This document shows, piece by piece, positions 12,248-24,589 of a stretch of DNA of 64,000 nucleotides; the first letter of the stretch is position 1, and the number at the start of each line of letters is the position of its first letter. Position numbers and translations under genes: made by a program. The notes below the pieces were generated by a model that worked only from the letters and a program-made list of their open reading frames with translations, made no database searches and had not been told where the DNA came from. The stretch covers positions 773,501 through 837,500 of the forward strand of contig JAXDDX010000051.1 of the NCBI GenBank assembly GCA_034670405.1, in the 5' to 3' direction. Source of the DNA: Hoplostethus atlanticus (taxonomy: Eukaryota > Chordata > Actinopteri > Trachichthyiformes > Trachichthyidae).

Positions 12248-14544
12248 CATAGAGGCATCCTTAAATTCATGCTTGCACGTGTGTACCGTATTAAATGTTT
12301 CTGCGTCTGTGAACTGTGGCGGGCAGGTACGTGTTCAAATCCTCCATGTACAATCCTTCATCTTCACTTAACCTAGAGGAAATAAAATGGCATGGAAGAC
12401 TTGGAATGGAAGACCATTATTATGTTATTCCATCAATTCATTTCATCAATTAATCTGGTGGCATAACATGCCCTCGGACTATACTGAAAACTCATTCTCA
12501 GAGTGCCCTTGCCCATATGTATTCCCCATCACAAAACCAAAACGTTGCCAGGAGTTGATATTGCCGTTTGGAAGGTCGTGCTAAATGAAGGGGTCTCTCT
12601 AAGTACTAACACTTCTCACACTGCACAGTAGCTTCAAACTCCCAAACACAACAGGTCTGCGTTAGAGCAGCTGCTTCAAAAACAATGACCTTTTTCACGC
12701 TGTGTAATTGAGTTCTCGGTTAGCATGTAGACCTCTTTGAAGCCCCGTATGACATGAGTGCAGTCATTTGTGTAGAGTAGACTCTCGAACAGGTTGAAAG
12801 GATCAAACTGGAACGCGGCATTTATAATTCTGACCTTATCTTCTTATAATCTTATTTGGGAAGAGAAGGTCAGCATTTAAAAATAGGGAAACAATTAAAA
12901 GAATGAAAGATCTATTGACTGGTCACAAGACAACCCTCTGCAACTAAGAAATTAAAGAAATTAAAGTGCTTAATATAACCAAAGTGCACCTGATCCATGT
13001 TTATTTGTGCCAACGTGTTCCAAGGTCATTTATTTAATATTAGGTGACATTAGCTAAACACTGTAATGAAATGCAACAGGAAATTATGCGTATCATGTTG
13101 GCTGTGTTTGTCTTCATGAAAAGAAAACACATCCCCCACAAATCCACTGGCCGCATGACATCCACAAGATTAATAAAACAGTATGAAGCCTGAAACAGAT
13201 TAGAAAAAAGACCAGAATCATAATTTGATGATGAAAAGCACACTGGAACACCCTGCCAGTGGAAATACATATTTACAACAGCGAAAATAAATTTAGGTCC
13301 ACAATGAAAACAGGTGTTTTCATTAATACTTCCTTGTGCCATTCCCTGGAACAGAATATACATTGTCATCGTCATGTATGTTTTTCCCTGTTCACCCAAA
13401 TGAAGTGAGATGAAATCAAACTCAAATCATAGCTGCCCATTCCTCTAAAACATGTAATATTAGTCTGGACCCCTCACCCCTTGTCCAGCTCCCAGGGGGG
13501 CATTGGCCAGGTGCTGCAGAGGGTTACTGGGTCATCTCTATGCTGGGGGCCACGGCAGTGAGTGGGAAAAGAGAAATAGGTCAATGGTGAGAGGATGGCA
13601 AATTGAAAGTGACACAAATTCCCCACAGAGCTGCATAAGAAAAAACATGGACGCAGTGTATAATTTATGGAATACCACGTGTAGCCAGCACAAAAATGTA
13701 CAAAGGTGGAATATCGTGTTGTGTAATGTATAAACAGTTCATTTAATTTGACCCGAGTCAGTCTGGTTTTGCCAGACGAGTTATCTTCCCTCTTCGTGAT
13801 GAAAAAGGATATGATACCATGATAGAGGGCATTTCAAAATTTGAGGAGGGCACTAATAGCTAACTATCTACCACTTGGCTGTGATGTTGTGGTGTTAGCT
13901 AGTGTTAGCTATTGGCATTCTAGCTTGCTACTATCGCTAGGATAACTTAAAAACATCTATTATATACCATCTAGTCCTGCCTCACCGACTGAAACGCAGG
14001 CTGTATCTCTTCTTTGTACTCTGCTAGACCAGTGGTATATGAAATCGGATGACGTGACACTGCCACGATTAGGGAGTCCTCCATGTTGCATTTTCTTTCA
14101 GAGGTTTCTTTCTATTGGTTGACCATGCAAATTCACAGGTCAACAGAGTTCACCACACAAGAACGCTGCACAAATGTGAAGGGGCAAAATTGCTTCGCAA
14201 ACAGGACATTTTTATTCACCCTTTGCATGGTTTTCAATGGATGTGAATGAGAGGCGAAGCAAATTTTCACGCATTTTGGTGGTCTGACCGCACCTTTAAA
14301 TGTTATCTAGAATACATGTGGATAAAGTCAAGAGTGGATGGCTGACATTTAGAGCAGGAGGCTACTGTGGCGACATGCACATAGAGGATAGCTAGGTAGA
14401 CAGGTAACATCAAAGGCATAATCCAGCTTGACTGTGTGTCAGCTTTCCATCTGACCATTGGAGGACCTTTAGCAGGATAGCCTTGGGGAGAGAAAAATCA
14501 GATTCTACCTCTTAACTTGCCACAGGACACTATCGCTCTCTCGC

Positions 14545-14579
<35 letters not shown>
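14545..14579 (+). repeat. (CTTT)n microsatellite
   Basis: About nine CTTT units inside a longer pyrimidine-rich stretch. Confidence 0.95.
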
Positions 14580-15629
14580 CTATAATCTCTGTGGTGTAGT
14601 GGGTTAATAAAAAACTTTTAAATTAAATTAAATAATTTCTCTATCTCCCTCTCTTAGGTACTCTCTCTTTCTCACTAACTCCCTCTCTCACTCATTTCTA
14701 CCTGCATTCATGTTAAGAACTTCTAAGTGCCGTTTCAAAGCGTGAACGGTTTTAGGTTGTAATTGTAAATCCCCAAATTCGCTTGAAAAACGGAGCATAT
14801 TCAGAATACATTCTTAATTGTCAGTCAGCCCGTGAATGAAGTCAGCTACAGGCAGATAAGCAGATTCTTGGCAGAGAAAAAATAAATAAAACAAAACAAA
14901 ACAAACAAAAAAGGTAAGCACAATGTGGAATTAATGAATAGTACACAACCACATTTATATGGACATTATTTTGTGGTTATTGTTGTTTTTCCAAAAATAA
15001 AACAAAGTGTTCAAATTATTAGAGAAAACCACACATTGTGTTAACTCTTTAAGCTTCATTAGTTTATTGATTTTGAGTATTGTATTAAAACATAGTTTAA
15101 GGCCCATAAAATATCCCCATTTACCATTACCCAATTTTCCCAGAGAAATAATTTAAATTTCATCTTCCAAACATCTCTACTTCCATTTAAAATGTAGTGC
15201 TGTTGATGTGTGTCAAATCTGCTAATAAGGTTAAAATGTGGTTAAGGGTGTTAAAGTGTTAAAATCTTGGCTCCATTGCATCCTGTTCTCTTAAAGGGGG
15301 AACGTTTGCATGCATTGTAATATCCTTTGTATATAATACTACATACCCAAGTGAAAATCCCTTAGTTTTTGGAAGTAAGACAAACAGCATATAGTAAGTG
15401 GCAGATAACCCACATTATAAAACAAGAATGATTTAGGATTTCTTATGCCAATTCCATTTTAATCCAAAGCGCAAAAAGTGCAAGGTATAATGTAGTAAGA
15501 TGAGAGTCAGAGTACAGCTAACTGTCATAAGAAACATCCAAGTAACTGCTGGAATAAAGAGTTGTCATTGTAAATCCTATTGTCTATATTCTGATACCGT
15601 GCAAATAGCAACAGGAAAAGAAAAAAAAA

Positions 15630-15725
15630 ATAATACATTTTATTTGTACAGAGCCTTTCTAGGTACTGAAAGACGCTTTACATTAAAATCACATAAGATA
15701 AAAACACAACCAAGGTTACAATAAA
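15630..15725 (+). repeat. Teleost dispersed repeat end
   Basis: ACATTTTATTTGTACAGAGC then CTGAAAGACGCTTTACATTA and AAAACACAACCAAG resemble the very common fish repeat end (TTTATATAGCGCCTTTC ... AAAGACGCTTTACA). It is a short 3'-end fragment with no coding part. Confidence 0.5.
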
Positions 15726-16317
15726 ACTGAGACAAAAAGAAAACAATAGAAGGGTGATTTTTTTTTATATTGAGGGTCATTACTAAAATGGTTGCATCTT
15801 ATCCCTCATTTGTTCTCCACCTTAAGCGAATTAATGAGAGAAACCGAGAGAAGACATCATGAGAAAGAGAGGCACAAGGGGGGGGGGGGTTTGATCACAG
15901 GAACTGGGAGAGGACTTTCACTCTGTTCGAAGGCCGTTAATTATCAGGACAGTCCAAAACAATCTCCCTCTCCCGCTGTGTTCATCCCTTGCTTTACCAT
16001 ACGCCATCAGCCACATGCTCTGTCACACAGCAGCAGCCCCATCATCAGCCTTGGGGCCAGCGTTACGCATGGCAGCGTCACCAGCCCAGATTGGTGCACA
16101 TCACCCTATCACTCTCTAATTACTTCTCTTAGCCCAGTGCCCATAATCACGGCAATGCTATTTCTGTTGTAGGAGGAGCAAAGGTATTGATAATGTTCCT
16201 TATCATAAACAATGGATGGATGGATATATCATTTGAAACAATACTGACAAAAAGATGAAGTAAAAGTGAAGCAGATTTCTGATTTATATTGGAGGAGGGG
16301 AATAGGATATAGATGTA

Positions 16318-16615
16318 GATACACTCACTACCAAGAACTGTTTTCATCATTTATCACAACTAATAAAACATTTGTATTCATTTGTTACTTCTTATTCAAG
16401 AATACAATGAATACAAACATTATTTAGAACTCATACAAACAAAACAGAAGTTTTAGATGAAATTGAAATATACTGTATGTCTTGTTCGCATACCATTTGG
16501 TAAGGTTTTCATATTTCAATTGACTCCGATCAGGGGAAAGGTTCAGGTCAAACATGACTAAAAAACACATGCCACAATTTATTTTTCCCTGTGTCATGGC
16601 CCTCATCAACAACAC
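16318..16615. mobile_element. Diverged relative of the 4788 element
   Basis: CACTACCAAGAACTG then TTTTCATCATTTATCA at 16325-16360 matches the inner part of the 4788-4872 fragment. The following AT-rich ~250 bp has no recognisable coding content. Termini were not resolved. Confidence 0.35.
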
Positions 16616-18436
16616 GTTCCTCTACCCAGTACATACTAGAAGAAGACACAGCAGCATATTGTGCTGTTTTCACCATATTAGCACTTACAAAACTACCTGA
16701 ATGTCTTGGTTTGGTTCAACTGTAAATCTGTCCATCTGAGATTTTTTCATGTCTGATTGATTCAATTCACCACTGTACATATAATCAGATATGATCAGCT
16801 GTGCATCACAACCTACACAAACTTTAACCCTACTTTATGTTGTGTCTTTTGTGCTTATAGTTTATACTAATATTTTTTTGTAAACTATCATATGCTCATT
16901 GCCATATTAATTCTAGAATCAATCTACAATGATGACTTCCTGGTACACATGAATGTACATGAATGTACATGTACCTCGTCAGAAAAATACTGATTCTGAT
17001 ATTTAGTCCCAGGGAAAAGACATATGGTAGTGGACTTCACACTGCAGCTTCATACCTGTGCCAGAGAGGCAGCTACAAAGCCTAGCCATTCTCTTTGAAC
17101 CTGACTGTTTAAACGCTGTACTCTAATTGATCAGCATTCATCCCTCATCCACACTGGATTTATGGAGACAGTGCCCGTGGCTGCCACAGGGCTGCCAGAC
17201 CTGAAGAGAAATGCCCGGAGGAGCTCTGCCATCCACCATCCACACCGGGTGGTTCCTGACACTGTTGCCACACACGCTGTGTTTACTAATCCAGGTCTAC
17301 ACCATTTCTTTATTTGTATCAATAAATCACTTACTGAATGCCTGTGGATGACCATGAATCTAAACTAGGACTAGATCTCTAATTGTCTCCCACAGGGCTG
17401 AAGCAAATATATAGTGTGGTTTTACTTCCCAGGCTTTTATATTCCACAGTGGAGAACAAATGCTTTGTTTTTAATTAATATATCATGGTTGCTTCAAGGG
17501 AGATTATAATTTTTAGGCAGTCTTGATAGGCCCCGGTTAATAGGCGAGCAATAACTGATTGCCCCAAGTGCCTGAGGCAAGGTTGTGGATTTGTAAAGTA
17601 CAAGAAGCAATACATATTCAACTCCATAGATGTCCTTGTTTTGAAAGAGCTAATTTCACCCAAGTCCCTTCAAGGGGGGATGACTCTGAGCTTGTTTTCT
17701 AAGCAGCAGAAGATCAAATGAAGCGTCCACAAATGAAGCGTCCGCTAAGCTGAATGCGCCTCAAAAGATATATTTTTAAATATAAAATGTCATCTTCCAA
17801 CGGGGGTGAAATGTCACATTCCCTGGGTACAGCCAATGCATTTCTGAGATGGATGGAAGGGAATATTTTATGTGTCTAATGGAGAAAAAGACATCCTCTC
17901 AAGGTCACAAAATGAAGAAAAGACAGCGTGATATCTGTAATGGACAGAAGGACCCTTAGAGGAGAGGAGGAGGTGGAGGAGCAGAGAAGATGGTTTAAGT
18001 TCCCATCCTTGGGGAGATCTCCATCCATCTGGGGACTCGCTGAGAGCACAGCCAATTCACACGCTCTAACAGGCCCTTAATTTGGGGAAACATATGCCAC
18101 CGCTTAGGCCTTTTGGAATCAGTTCACATGGCAGAAATTGGTTGTAATGGTGGACATTTGCTGGTAGATTAGATGAAGCATAAATAATATTATTTAAAAG
18201 TGATGTACACATAACAGTGTTTCCTAAACAAGTAGTGCTATTGAGGTTTGCACCTTACTATATGGAGCTCAATTTGTCTTGATCTTTGCCTTTTTTGTCC
18301 TTCCATAATCCATGACCCAAAATTGTTTTTATGTATGGCGACATAGCAAATTAAATTCAAATAGCATTACTGAGCCAAATCCTTATCTATTCCTATGGAT
18401 AAAAGCTGGATGAAGGCAAAGCCATGTGATAAGTGG

Positions 18437-18968
18437 CCAGTGTGTATTTAACTTCTGGAGGGATTCTGAACTACTTGACTCATCTAGAATAGTCTGAGTA
18501 TATTTTTCTTGCTTACCAGGTTGCTGTTAGCTGTACTTTGATTGCTTAAGTATTAGTGCTTTAATCAGTAGTCTATTGTTAGCTGCTAGTTGGTCAGTTT
18601 CTGTTTGTGTCATAGCCCCTATTGAAGGTAGTTTCACCAAGCTAGGCCAATTGCCTTGTTAATTGTCTGGGAGGGGCCTGCACAACTCAAGGTTTATAGT
18701 CAGTCCAGGCAGAGTTTTACTCCAGTGTGTATTTAACTTCTGGAGGAATTCTGAACTACTTGACTCATCTAGAATAGTCTGAGTATATTTTTCTTGCTTA
18801 CCAGGTTGCTGTTAGCTGTACTTTGATTGCTTAAGTATTAGTGCTTTAATCAGTAGTCTATTGTTAGCTGCTAGTTGGTCAGTTTCTGTTTGTGTCATAG
18901 CCCCTATTGAAGGTAGTTTCACCAAGCTAGGCCAATTGCCTTGTTAATTGTCTGGGCGGGGCCTGCAC
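18437..18968 (+). repeat. Tandem 5' monomers of the LINE (285-bp period)
   Basis: A 247-bp segment at 18437-18683 recurs at 18722-18968 with about two substitutions, separated by a 38-bp linker, so the unit is 285 bp in 1.87 copies. Each copy ends in a GC-box-like site: GGGAGGGGCC at 18669-18678 and GGGCGGGGCC at 18954-18963. The second match is a perfect Sp1-type core. By analogy with monomer-type LINE promoters, this is probably the internal promoter region. Confidence 0.85.
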
Positions 18969-19143
18969 TCATGGCAGACAATTAGCAATCAGTGGAAGCA
19001 GTCTTAAACCACTGCTGCTTTGAAAGCGTCAGGCAAACAAAGGCAACAGGCGACTTTTTCAAGCCCGACTTCTTCAAAGAACGACCTTCGAAGATTAGGT
19101 GCTTCTTCTCTTCATAAACCGTATCATTGTATTGTGATCTACC

Positions 19144-22032
19144 ATGTGTTTGCTTCCTATTCCTGTCCTCTCCTCTTTCCGGTGGTCGCACAGACGCTGG
19201 GTCACACCCAGACGCCGCGACCCCACTAATCTCATCTATCCTACTCTCTCAACTCTCGTTGAGCAAGTGGTGGCAGGGGGGCTGTGGAACTGCCAGTCGG
19301 CTGTGTCGAAAGCTGAGTTAATCTCAGGCTACGCATCCTTGCTCTCCCTCAACTTTCTTGCTCTAACTGAGACTTGGATCACCCCAGAAAACACTGCCAC
19401 GCCCGCTGCTCTGTCAGATGTGTACTCTTTCTCTCACACTCCCAGAGCTGCGAGGCGAGGCGGTGGTACTGGCCTGCTAATTTCCAGCAAATGGAAATAC
19501 TCTCTTTTTTCTCTGCCACAATTCTCTCCTTCCTCCTTTGAATTTCATGCTGTCACTGTTTCTCATCCAGTCAAGCTCACCATCGCGGTTGTGTATCGCC
19601 CACCAGGCCCTGCTGGTGAGTTCCTGGAGGAGCTTGACACACTAGTCTCCCACTTCCCTGACGATGGCTCTGGACTCATCCTTCTCGGTGACTTCAACAT
19701 CCAGACTGAGAAGCTTGACCTTCTTCTTTCGTTCCTCGCCTCCTTCGACCTAGCCCTCTCCCCATCTCCTCCTACCCACAAGGCTGGCAACCAACTGGAC
19801 CTAATCTTCACCAGACACTGTTCTACTGCCAACCTCTCCGTCACTCCTCTTCATCTCTCTGACCACTACTTCATGTCCTACACTCTCTCTCTCTCCTCTC
19901 CCCCCTCACATCCTCTCCCTACCCACATGGTTTCTTCTCGTCGCAATCTCCGCTCACTCTCTCCCACTGATCTTTCCTCTTCTGTTTTCTCTGCTCTCCC
20001 TGCCCCTGAATCTTTTTCTCTTCTATCCCCTGATACTGCCACTGATCTTCTTCTCTCTACTCTGTCCTCTTCTCTGGACCATCTCTGTCCCCTCACCTCC
20101 AGGCCTGCACGCCAAACTCCACCTGCCCCTTGGTTGTCGGACTCAGTGCGTACTGAGAGACGGAGCCTGAGAGTGGCTGAGCGCAAATGGAGAAATGGCA
20201 ACCTCCTGGAGGACCTTCTTACCTTCCAATCTCTCCTTTCCACTTTTTCCTCCTCTCTATCTGCTGCTAAAGCTGCTTTCTTCTGCACTAAAATTCAAAC
20301 TTCTGCTTCCAACCCTAAAAAACTCTTTGAAACTTTCTCTTCCCTCCTCCAACCCCCACCCCCTCCTCCCACCTCCTCCCTCCGCTCTGACGACTTCGCC
20401 AACTTCTTTGACAAGAAGGTCAACGATATCCGATCCTCCTTCCCTCACCCCCCGGCTGGTGCCCTGCGCACCAACCACACCTGTCTGCCTTCCACCCATC
20501 CCTCTCTACCACCCTCTCCACCTTTTCCCTCCCCACCTCCCTCCCTATCCCATTTTTCTCCCCTCTCCCCAGACGAGGTCCTTCACCTGGTTACATTTAG
20601 CCGCCCCACCACATGCTCCCTTGACCCGGTCCCATCCACTCTGCTTCAGTCTACTGCACCTGAACTCCTTCCCTTCCTGACCCACCTCATCAACACGTCT
20701 CTGGTGTCTGGATGCTTTCCCTCTGCTTTCAAGACTGCCAGAGTCACCCCCCTTCTGAAGAAACCAACACTTGACCCCTCTGAGGTAAAGAACTACAGAC
20801 CGGTTTCCCTTCTACCCTTCCTATCAAAAACTCTTGAACGTGCTGTCTTCAATCAACTGTCCTTGTACCTCCACCAGAACAACCTCTTGGATCCCCACCA
20901 GTCTGGGTTCAAAGTGGGTCACTCGAACGAGACTGCCCTCCTGGCAGTGACAGAGTCGCTCCATGCCGCTAGAGCGAACTCTCTCTCCTCTGTCCTGATA
21001 CTCCTGGACCTGTCTGCAGCGTTTGACACGGTGAACCACCAGATCCTCCTCTCCACCCTTGAGGGGATGGGTGTCTCAGGCTCTGCACTCTCCATGTTTG
21101 CATCCTACCTAACGGATCGCTCCTACCAGGTGACGCTGAGAGGGTCTGTGTCAGAACCACGCAGGCTCACTACTGGGGTTCCGCAAGGCTCGGTTCTAGG
21201 TCCTCTCCTCTTTTCCCTCTACACAACATCTCTTGGTTCTGTTATCCATTCACACGACTTTTCCTACCACTGCTATGCAGATGACACCCAGCTGATCCTG
21301 TCATTTCCCCCCTCTGACACACAAGTGGAGGCACGCATTGCTGCATGTCTGGCAGACATCTCGGAGTGGATGTCGATGCACCACCTGAAGCTCAACCTGG
21401 ACAAGACTGAGCTGGTGTTCCTCCCGGGGAAGGGCTGTCCGCACCGAGACCTGGCCATCACCATTGATAATGCTGGGGTGACGTCAACTCGGACTGCAAG
21501 GAATCTGGGTGTGACCCTGGACGACCAACTGTCGTTCTCGGCAAACATCGCATCAGTGACACGCTCCTGCAGATTCCTCCTCTACAACATCAGGAGGATT
21601 CGCCCCTTCCTCACTGACAAGGCAGCGCAGGTGCTCATCCAGGCTCTTGTCATCTCCCGCCTGGACTACTGCAACTCCCTCCTTGCTGGTGCCCCGGCGT
21701 CTGCCATCAGACCTCTGGAGCTTGTTCAGAAAGCTGCAGCTCGTCTGGTGTTCAACCGCCCCAAGTTCTCCCATACAACTACCCTTCTCCGTTCTCTACA
21801 CTGGCTCCCTGTAGCAGCTCGGATCCAGTTCAAGACCCTGGTGCTAGCCTATAGGGCAGTGAAAGGAACAGCTCCTTCTTACCTTCCAGGCTATGGTCAA
21901 GCCTTACACCCCCGTCCGACCACTTCGCTCTGCTGCCTCGAGGCGACTGGTTGCCCCGTCGCTCAGAGGTCCCTGCGGCCGATCTACACGGCCACGGCTC
22001 TTCTCTGTCCTGGCCCCGCAGTGGTGGAATGA
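19144..22032 (+). CDS. LINE ORF2-type protein: APE endonuclease and reverse transcriptase, C-terminus frameshifted
   Basis: This 962-residue frame drives target-primed reverse transcription of the LINE RNA. The start is fixed by an in-frame TGA 9 nt upstream and an ACCATG context. Endonuclease motifs: N49 in WNCQS, E76 in LTETWI, Y151 in VYRPP, D183 and N185 in LGDFNI, D219 in QLDLIF, D240-H241 in LSDHYF. A proline/serine-rich linker covers about 250-480. Reverse transcriptase motifs: D622 in LLDLSAAFD, GVPQGSVLGP at 678-687, and YADD at 711-714. All catalytic residues look present. From about residue 914 the sequence leaves the family pattern, because a C has been gained in CTTCCAGG at about 21886, and it ends early at 22032. 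The conserved C-terminal segment continues in the next frame to 22132. No ORF1 is seen upstream. Confidence 0.9.
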   Translation: MCLLPIPVLSSFRWSHRRWVTPRRRDPTNLIYPTLSTLVEQVVAGGLWNCQSAVSKAELISGYASLLSLNFLALTETWITPENTATPAALSDVYSFSHTPRAARRGGGTGLLISSKWKYSLFSLPQFSPSSFEFHAVTVSHPVKLTIAVVYRPPGPAGEFLEELDTLVSHFPDDGSGLILLGDFNIQTEKLDLLLSFLASFDLALSPSPPTHKAGNQLDLIFTRHCSTANLSVTPLHLSDHYFMSYTLSLSSPPSHPLPTHMVSSRRNLRSLSPTDLSSSVFSALPAPESFSLLSPDTATDLLLSTLSSSLDHLCPLTSRPARQTPPAPWLSDSVRTERRSLRVAERKWRNGNLLEDLLTFQSLLSTFSSSLSAAKAAFFCTKIQTSASNPKKLFETFSSLLQPPPPPPTSSLRSDDFANFFDKKVNDIRSSFPHPPAGALRTNHTCLPSTHPSLPPSPPFPSPPPSLSHFSPLSPDEVLHLVTFSRPTTCSLDPVPSTLLQSTAPELLPFLTHLINTSLVSGCFPSAFKTARVTPLLKKPTLDPSEVKNYRPVSLLPFLSKTLERAVFNQLSLYLHQNNLLDPHQSGFKVGHSNETALLAVTESLHAARANSLSSVLILLDLSAAFDTVNHQILLSTLEGMGVSGSALSMFASYLTDRSYQVTLRGSVSEPRRLTTGVPQGSVLGPLLFSLYTTSLGSVIHSHDFSYHCYADDTQLILSFPPSDTQVEARIAACLADISEWMSMHHLKLNLDKTELVFLPGKGCPHRDLAITIDNAGVTSTRTARNLGVTLDDQLSFSANIASVTRSCRFLLYNIRRIRPFLTDKAAQVLIQALVISRLDYCNSLLAGAPASAIRPLELVQKAAARLVFNRPKFSHTTTLLRSLHWLPVAARIQFKTLVLAYRAVKGTAPSYLPGYGQALHPRPTTSLCCLEATGCPVAQRSLRPIYTATALLCPGPAVVE

Positions 22033-22132
22033 ACTCCCCACTGATGTCAGGACAGCTGAGTCGCTGCCCATCTTTCGCCGCAGGCTGAAAACCCACCTCT
22101 TCAGGAAACACTACCCTGACCCTTCCCCTTAG
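21888..22132 (+). pseudogene. Displaced C-terminal segment of the LINE protein
   Basis: In the +1 frame relative to the main ORF this stretch reads VKPYTPVRPLRSAASRRL and, later, LAPQWWNELP and RRLKTHLFRK, before TAG at 22132. These are the conserved C-terminal motifs of fish L2 LINE proteins. They are separated from the RT frame by one base, so the copy as written lacks its normal last ~80 residues. Confidence 0.85.
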
Positions 22133-22477
22133 CCATGCCTATTTGTCGTCAATTATGTGTCTGAGCTCTTGTTTATTGGCTCTTGTTCATTTGATACACT
22201 TATTTGTCTTAGCTCTTGTTTATTTGGTTCACTTATTTGTCTTAGCTCTTGTTTATTTGATTCTCTTATTTGTCTCATTTGTTTAAGATAAAGTAGGTTG
22301 CTAACTTATTGCACTCTTACCTTAACACTAGTTATGCTCTTAGTTGCTTGTTTAGGAAGGAAATGCACTTACGATTTCTGGTGACTAGTAGTTTTCTTGC
22401 CTACCTATGTTGAATGCACTTATTGTAAGTCGCTTTGGATAAAAGTGTCTGCTAAATGACTGTAATGTAATGTAATG
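22133..22477 (+). repeat. LINE 3' UTR with 33-bp tandem units and TGTAA tail
   Basis: After the stop, a ~33-bp unit beginning AGCTCTTGTTTATT and ending CTTATTTGTC occurs about three times from 22163 to 22276, the first copy being longer. The conserved end starts TAAGTCGCTTTGGAT at about 22426 and closes with three TGTAATG-type units. This end is what L2 reverse transcriptase recognises and what partner SINEs share. Confidence 0.85.
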
Positions 22478-23549
22478 ATAAAGTATATTAAAATGAAACT
22501 CAATACCATAACCTAGTGAAAGGAGAAAGTAAAGGTGTGTGTGTGGTGGTGAAGGTGGGGGCAGAGACTTGCTTCAGGCGTGGAATAGTCTTGCCAGTGA
22601 GCACCAAATGGGGTCCTCCTAAACACAATTTCCAGGGGTCATGGCAGGGTCACCAAATTTCCAAGCTCTGCCCTTTGCTTCCTGGGCTGATGGAGGAAAC
22701 ATTTTAACGCTGATCATTGACGCCCAGCCACTGCAGTGATCACAACGTCAGGCTTGCAGTTCATGCTTTACAGTCATTCTAAGCCTGAACTATATCATAC
22801 AGGAATAATCTGCGGCGGATATATAAATCCAAGTAAGAGACGTTTTCTACTACAGTGGCAGCACCTTAAGGGAAAATGTGGAGTGGGCTCTTTTAGTAAT
22901 TTCAATCCCACCCCCCACAGAGCCTGAGGAGTAGATATGGTCAGATTTGTGAATCCACCCACACTGCATGTCACTCTCTATAATACTATAAAACTGTGAG
23001 CATTCTATCTATGCTGACCACACGCTCTCACACGCGCACGTGCACACATACATGCACACAGCCTTGCAGGAAATGATGTTACATGCGTGCAAATACCTAA
23101 AAAATGTAATACTTTGGCTTGACATATGGAGATGGAGTCAAATCAATATAGATATATATAGAACAGGTATTACACATTCCAACCTCCCCATTGCACATAT
23201 ATTTCTTAGTACTTGCAATCACGCTCCTGCTGTATGTATCTATTATCTGGTCGAGATGTTGCGTCTGAGGTCTGAATATGAGTGGGGGTTTGGTGCGCTC
23301 TTTGTCTGCTTCCAATAGAACACTTTCCACTCGGCTGAATTACCCACTCCATGATAACTTGGCGCAGCCAAGCAAGAAATTATACTTCCCAGACTTCCGA
23401 CTATTCAGATCTTTCAAATGGATTCCCTGGGTCCCATCGTGCTGCAGCCCCCGGTGTCACTGGGAATATACGTTGTTTTGGATATCCAACTGATAAGAAA
23501 ATATCATCATCATCAGATATGTGTGAGGTTTGTGTGTGTGAGAGAAACA

Positions 23550-23581
<32 letters not shown>

Positions 23582-24490
23582 ATGCCTGTACATGCATGGG
23601 CATATGTGGGATTGTATGAACACTGACTGGGTGAAGGAGTAAGAAGCCAGTTATTTGCAATTGCTTGTTGACCACAAATGTTTGGTGGGCAATCAACTGC
23701 AACGACAGTCCTTTGCCTGAAATGCTAAAATGTGTATTTGTCCTGATTTATAGTCTCTGTTTAGAATATAATTACGGAAGCGCTGCAGTAATTCAGTTCA
23801 TTTGAGGATATGACCATCACTGGAAAAAAATGAAATTATATGTTAACTGTACTGTGAAATAAAATTGCTCTATTACCAACTCGGAGAATGGGAGAGATTT
23901 TAATTTAGATTATTTTAACTTTACAAACACAAGCAGGCCACTGTGCATGTACGACGTTACAGAATTGTTTATTAAACCTATGGTAACTTCGGTGGGTGAT
24001 CTATTCCTGAGGGGTTTTTTTTTGGCACTGCATAGTATCCTCCTCTATGTGTCATGGTTTGGTTTGACCCAGCACCTGTCTCCCCTCCTATCAGCACTTC
24101 AGGGCCACTCTGCGCTCAGGTGGTTGGTGGTGACCGAGACTTCCTTTGGCCTTTGAACTCGTGTTGACAACTCAGCCCGCTCAAGTTGCAGGGAGGCTCA
24201 TGCGTGTCTTGGTTGGCATGGTGATGACATGAGAAGTCATATCAGAGGAATGTATTTGAATGCTGCTCCCACACCCGTATTGACGTTCTATCCACAGGAA
24301 AATGAGAAGATAAGAAAGTGTAGGCAGTATGCAGATACCTAATGTCAATATTGATGTGCTTTTATGATCAATTTAACCTTTGCTGACCTGTGTGTTCACA
24401 CTGAGCTGCCTGCGGATTGAGCAGCACACAGAAGCAACCACATTATTCTTGTCTGAACAAGAAAAATAGTTTCAACACTACCATGTTTAC

Positions 24491-24520
24491 ATAATAATAA
24501 TAATAATAATAATAATAATA
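24491..24520 (+). repeat. (ATA)n microsatellite
   Basis: Ten ATA-type units, about 70 bp before the SINE at 24590. Confidence 0.95.
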
Positions 24521-24589
24521 TCTCAACAATCCCAACATTTCTATTCTAATGGCTTCTCATCAAATGTCAACCTTTGCTACTCATGCATG

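Larger units (their letters stand above)
12256..18436. other. No gene seen
   Basis: AT-rich noncoding DNA with a CTTT microsatellite, a 12-base G run at about 15879, a dispersed repeat end at 15630 and a Tc1-like fragment at 16318. Short ORFs (13040-13399 minus, 15792-16172 plus) show no domain. Confidence 0.5.
18437..22477 (+). mobile_element. Near full-length L2-clade LINE
   Basis: Seen in order: a duplicated 5' region (18437-18968), a long ORF with endonuclease and reverse transcriptase (19144-22032), a shifted C-terminal segment ending at 22132, and a 3' UTR with short tandem units. The 3' end is AAGTCGCTTTGGAT ... CTAAATGACTGTAATG, finishing in TGTAATG repeats at 22477. That tail and the ORF layout are typical of teleost L2 LINEs. 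A near match TGATAAGT (before 18437) and TGATAAAGT (overlapping the 3' end) may be target duplication, but it is weak. The element is about 4.04 kb and antisense to the SorCS gene. The two 5' monomers differ at only about two positions, so insertion or local duplication is recent. Antisense ORFs inside it are shadows. Confidence 0.92.

Noticed and set aside
15792..16172. 126-residue plus-strand ORF
   Set aside because: Crosses a 12-base G run and shows no family resemblance.
19878..20288. 136-residue minus-strand ORF inside the LINE
   Set aside because: Antisense shadow of the LINE ORF; basic/acidic composition comes from the pyrimidine-rich linker.
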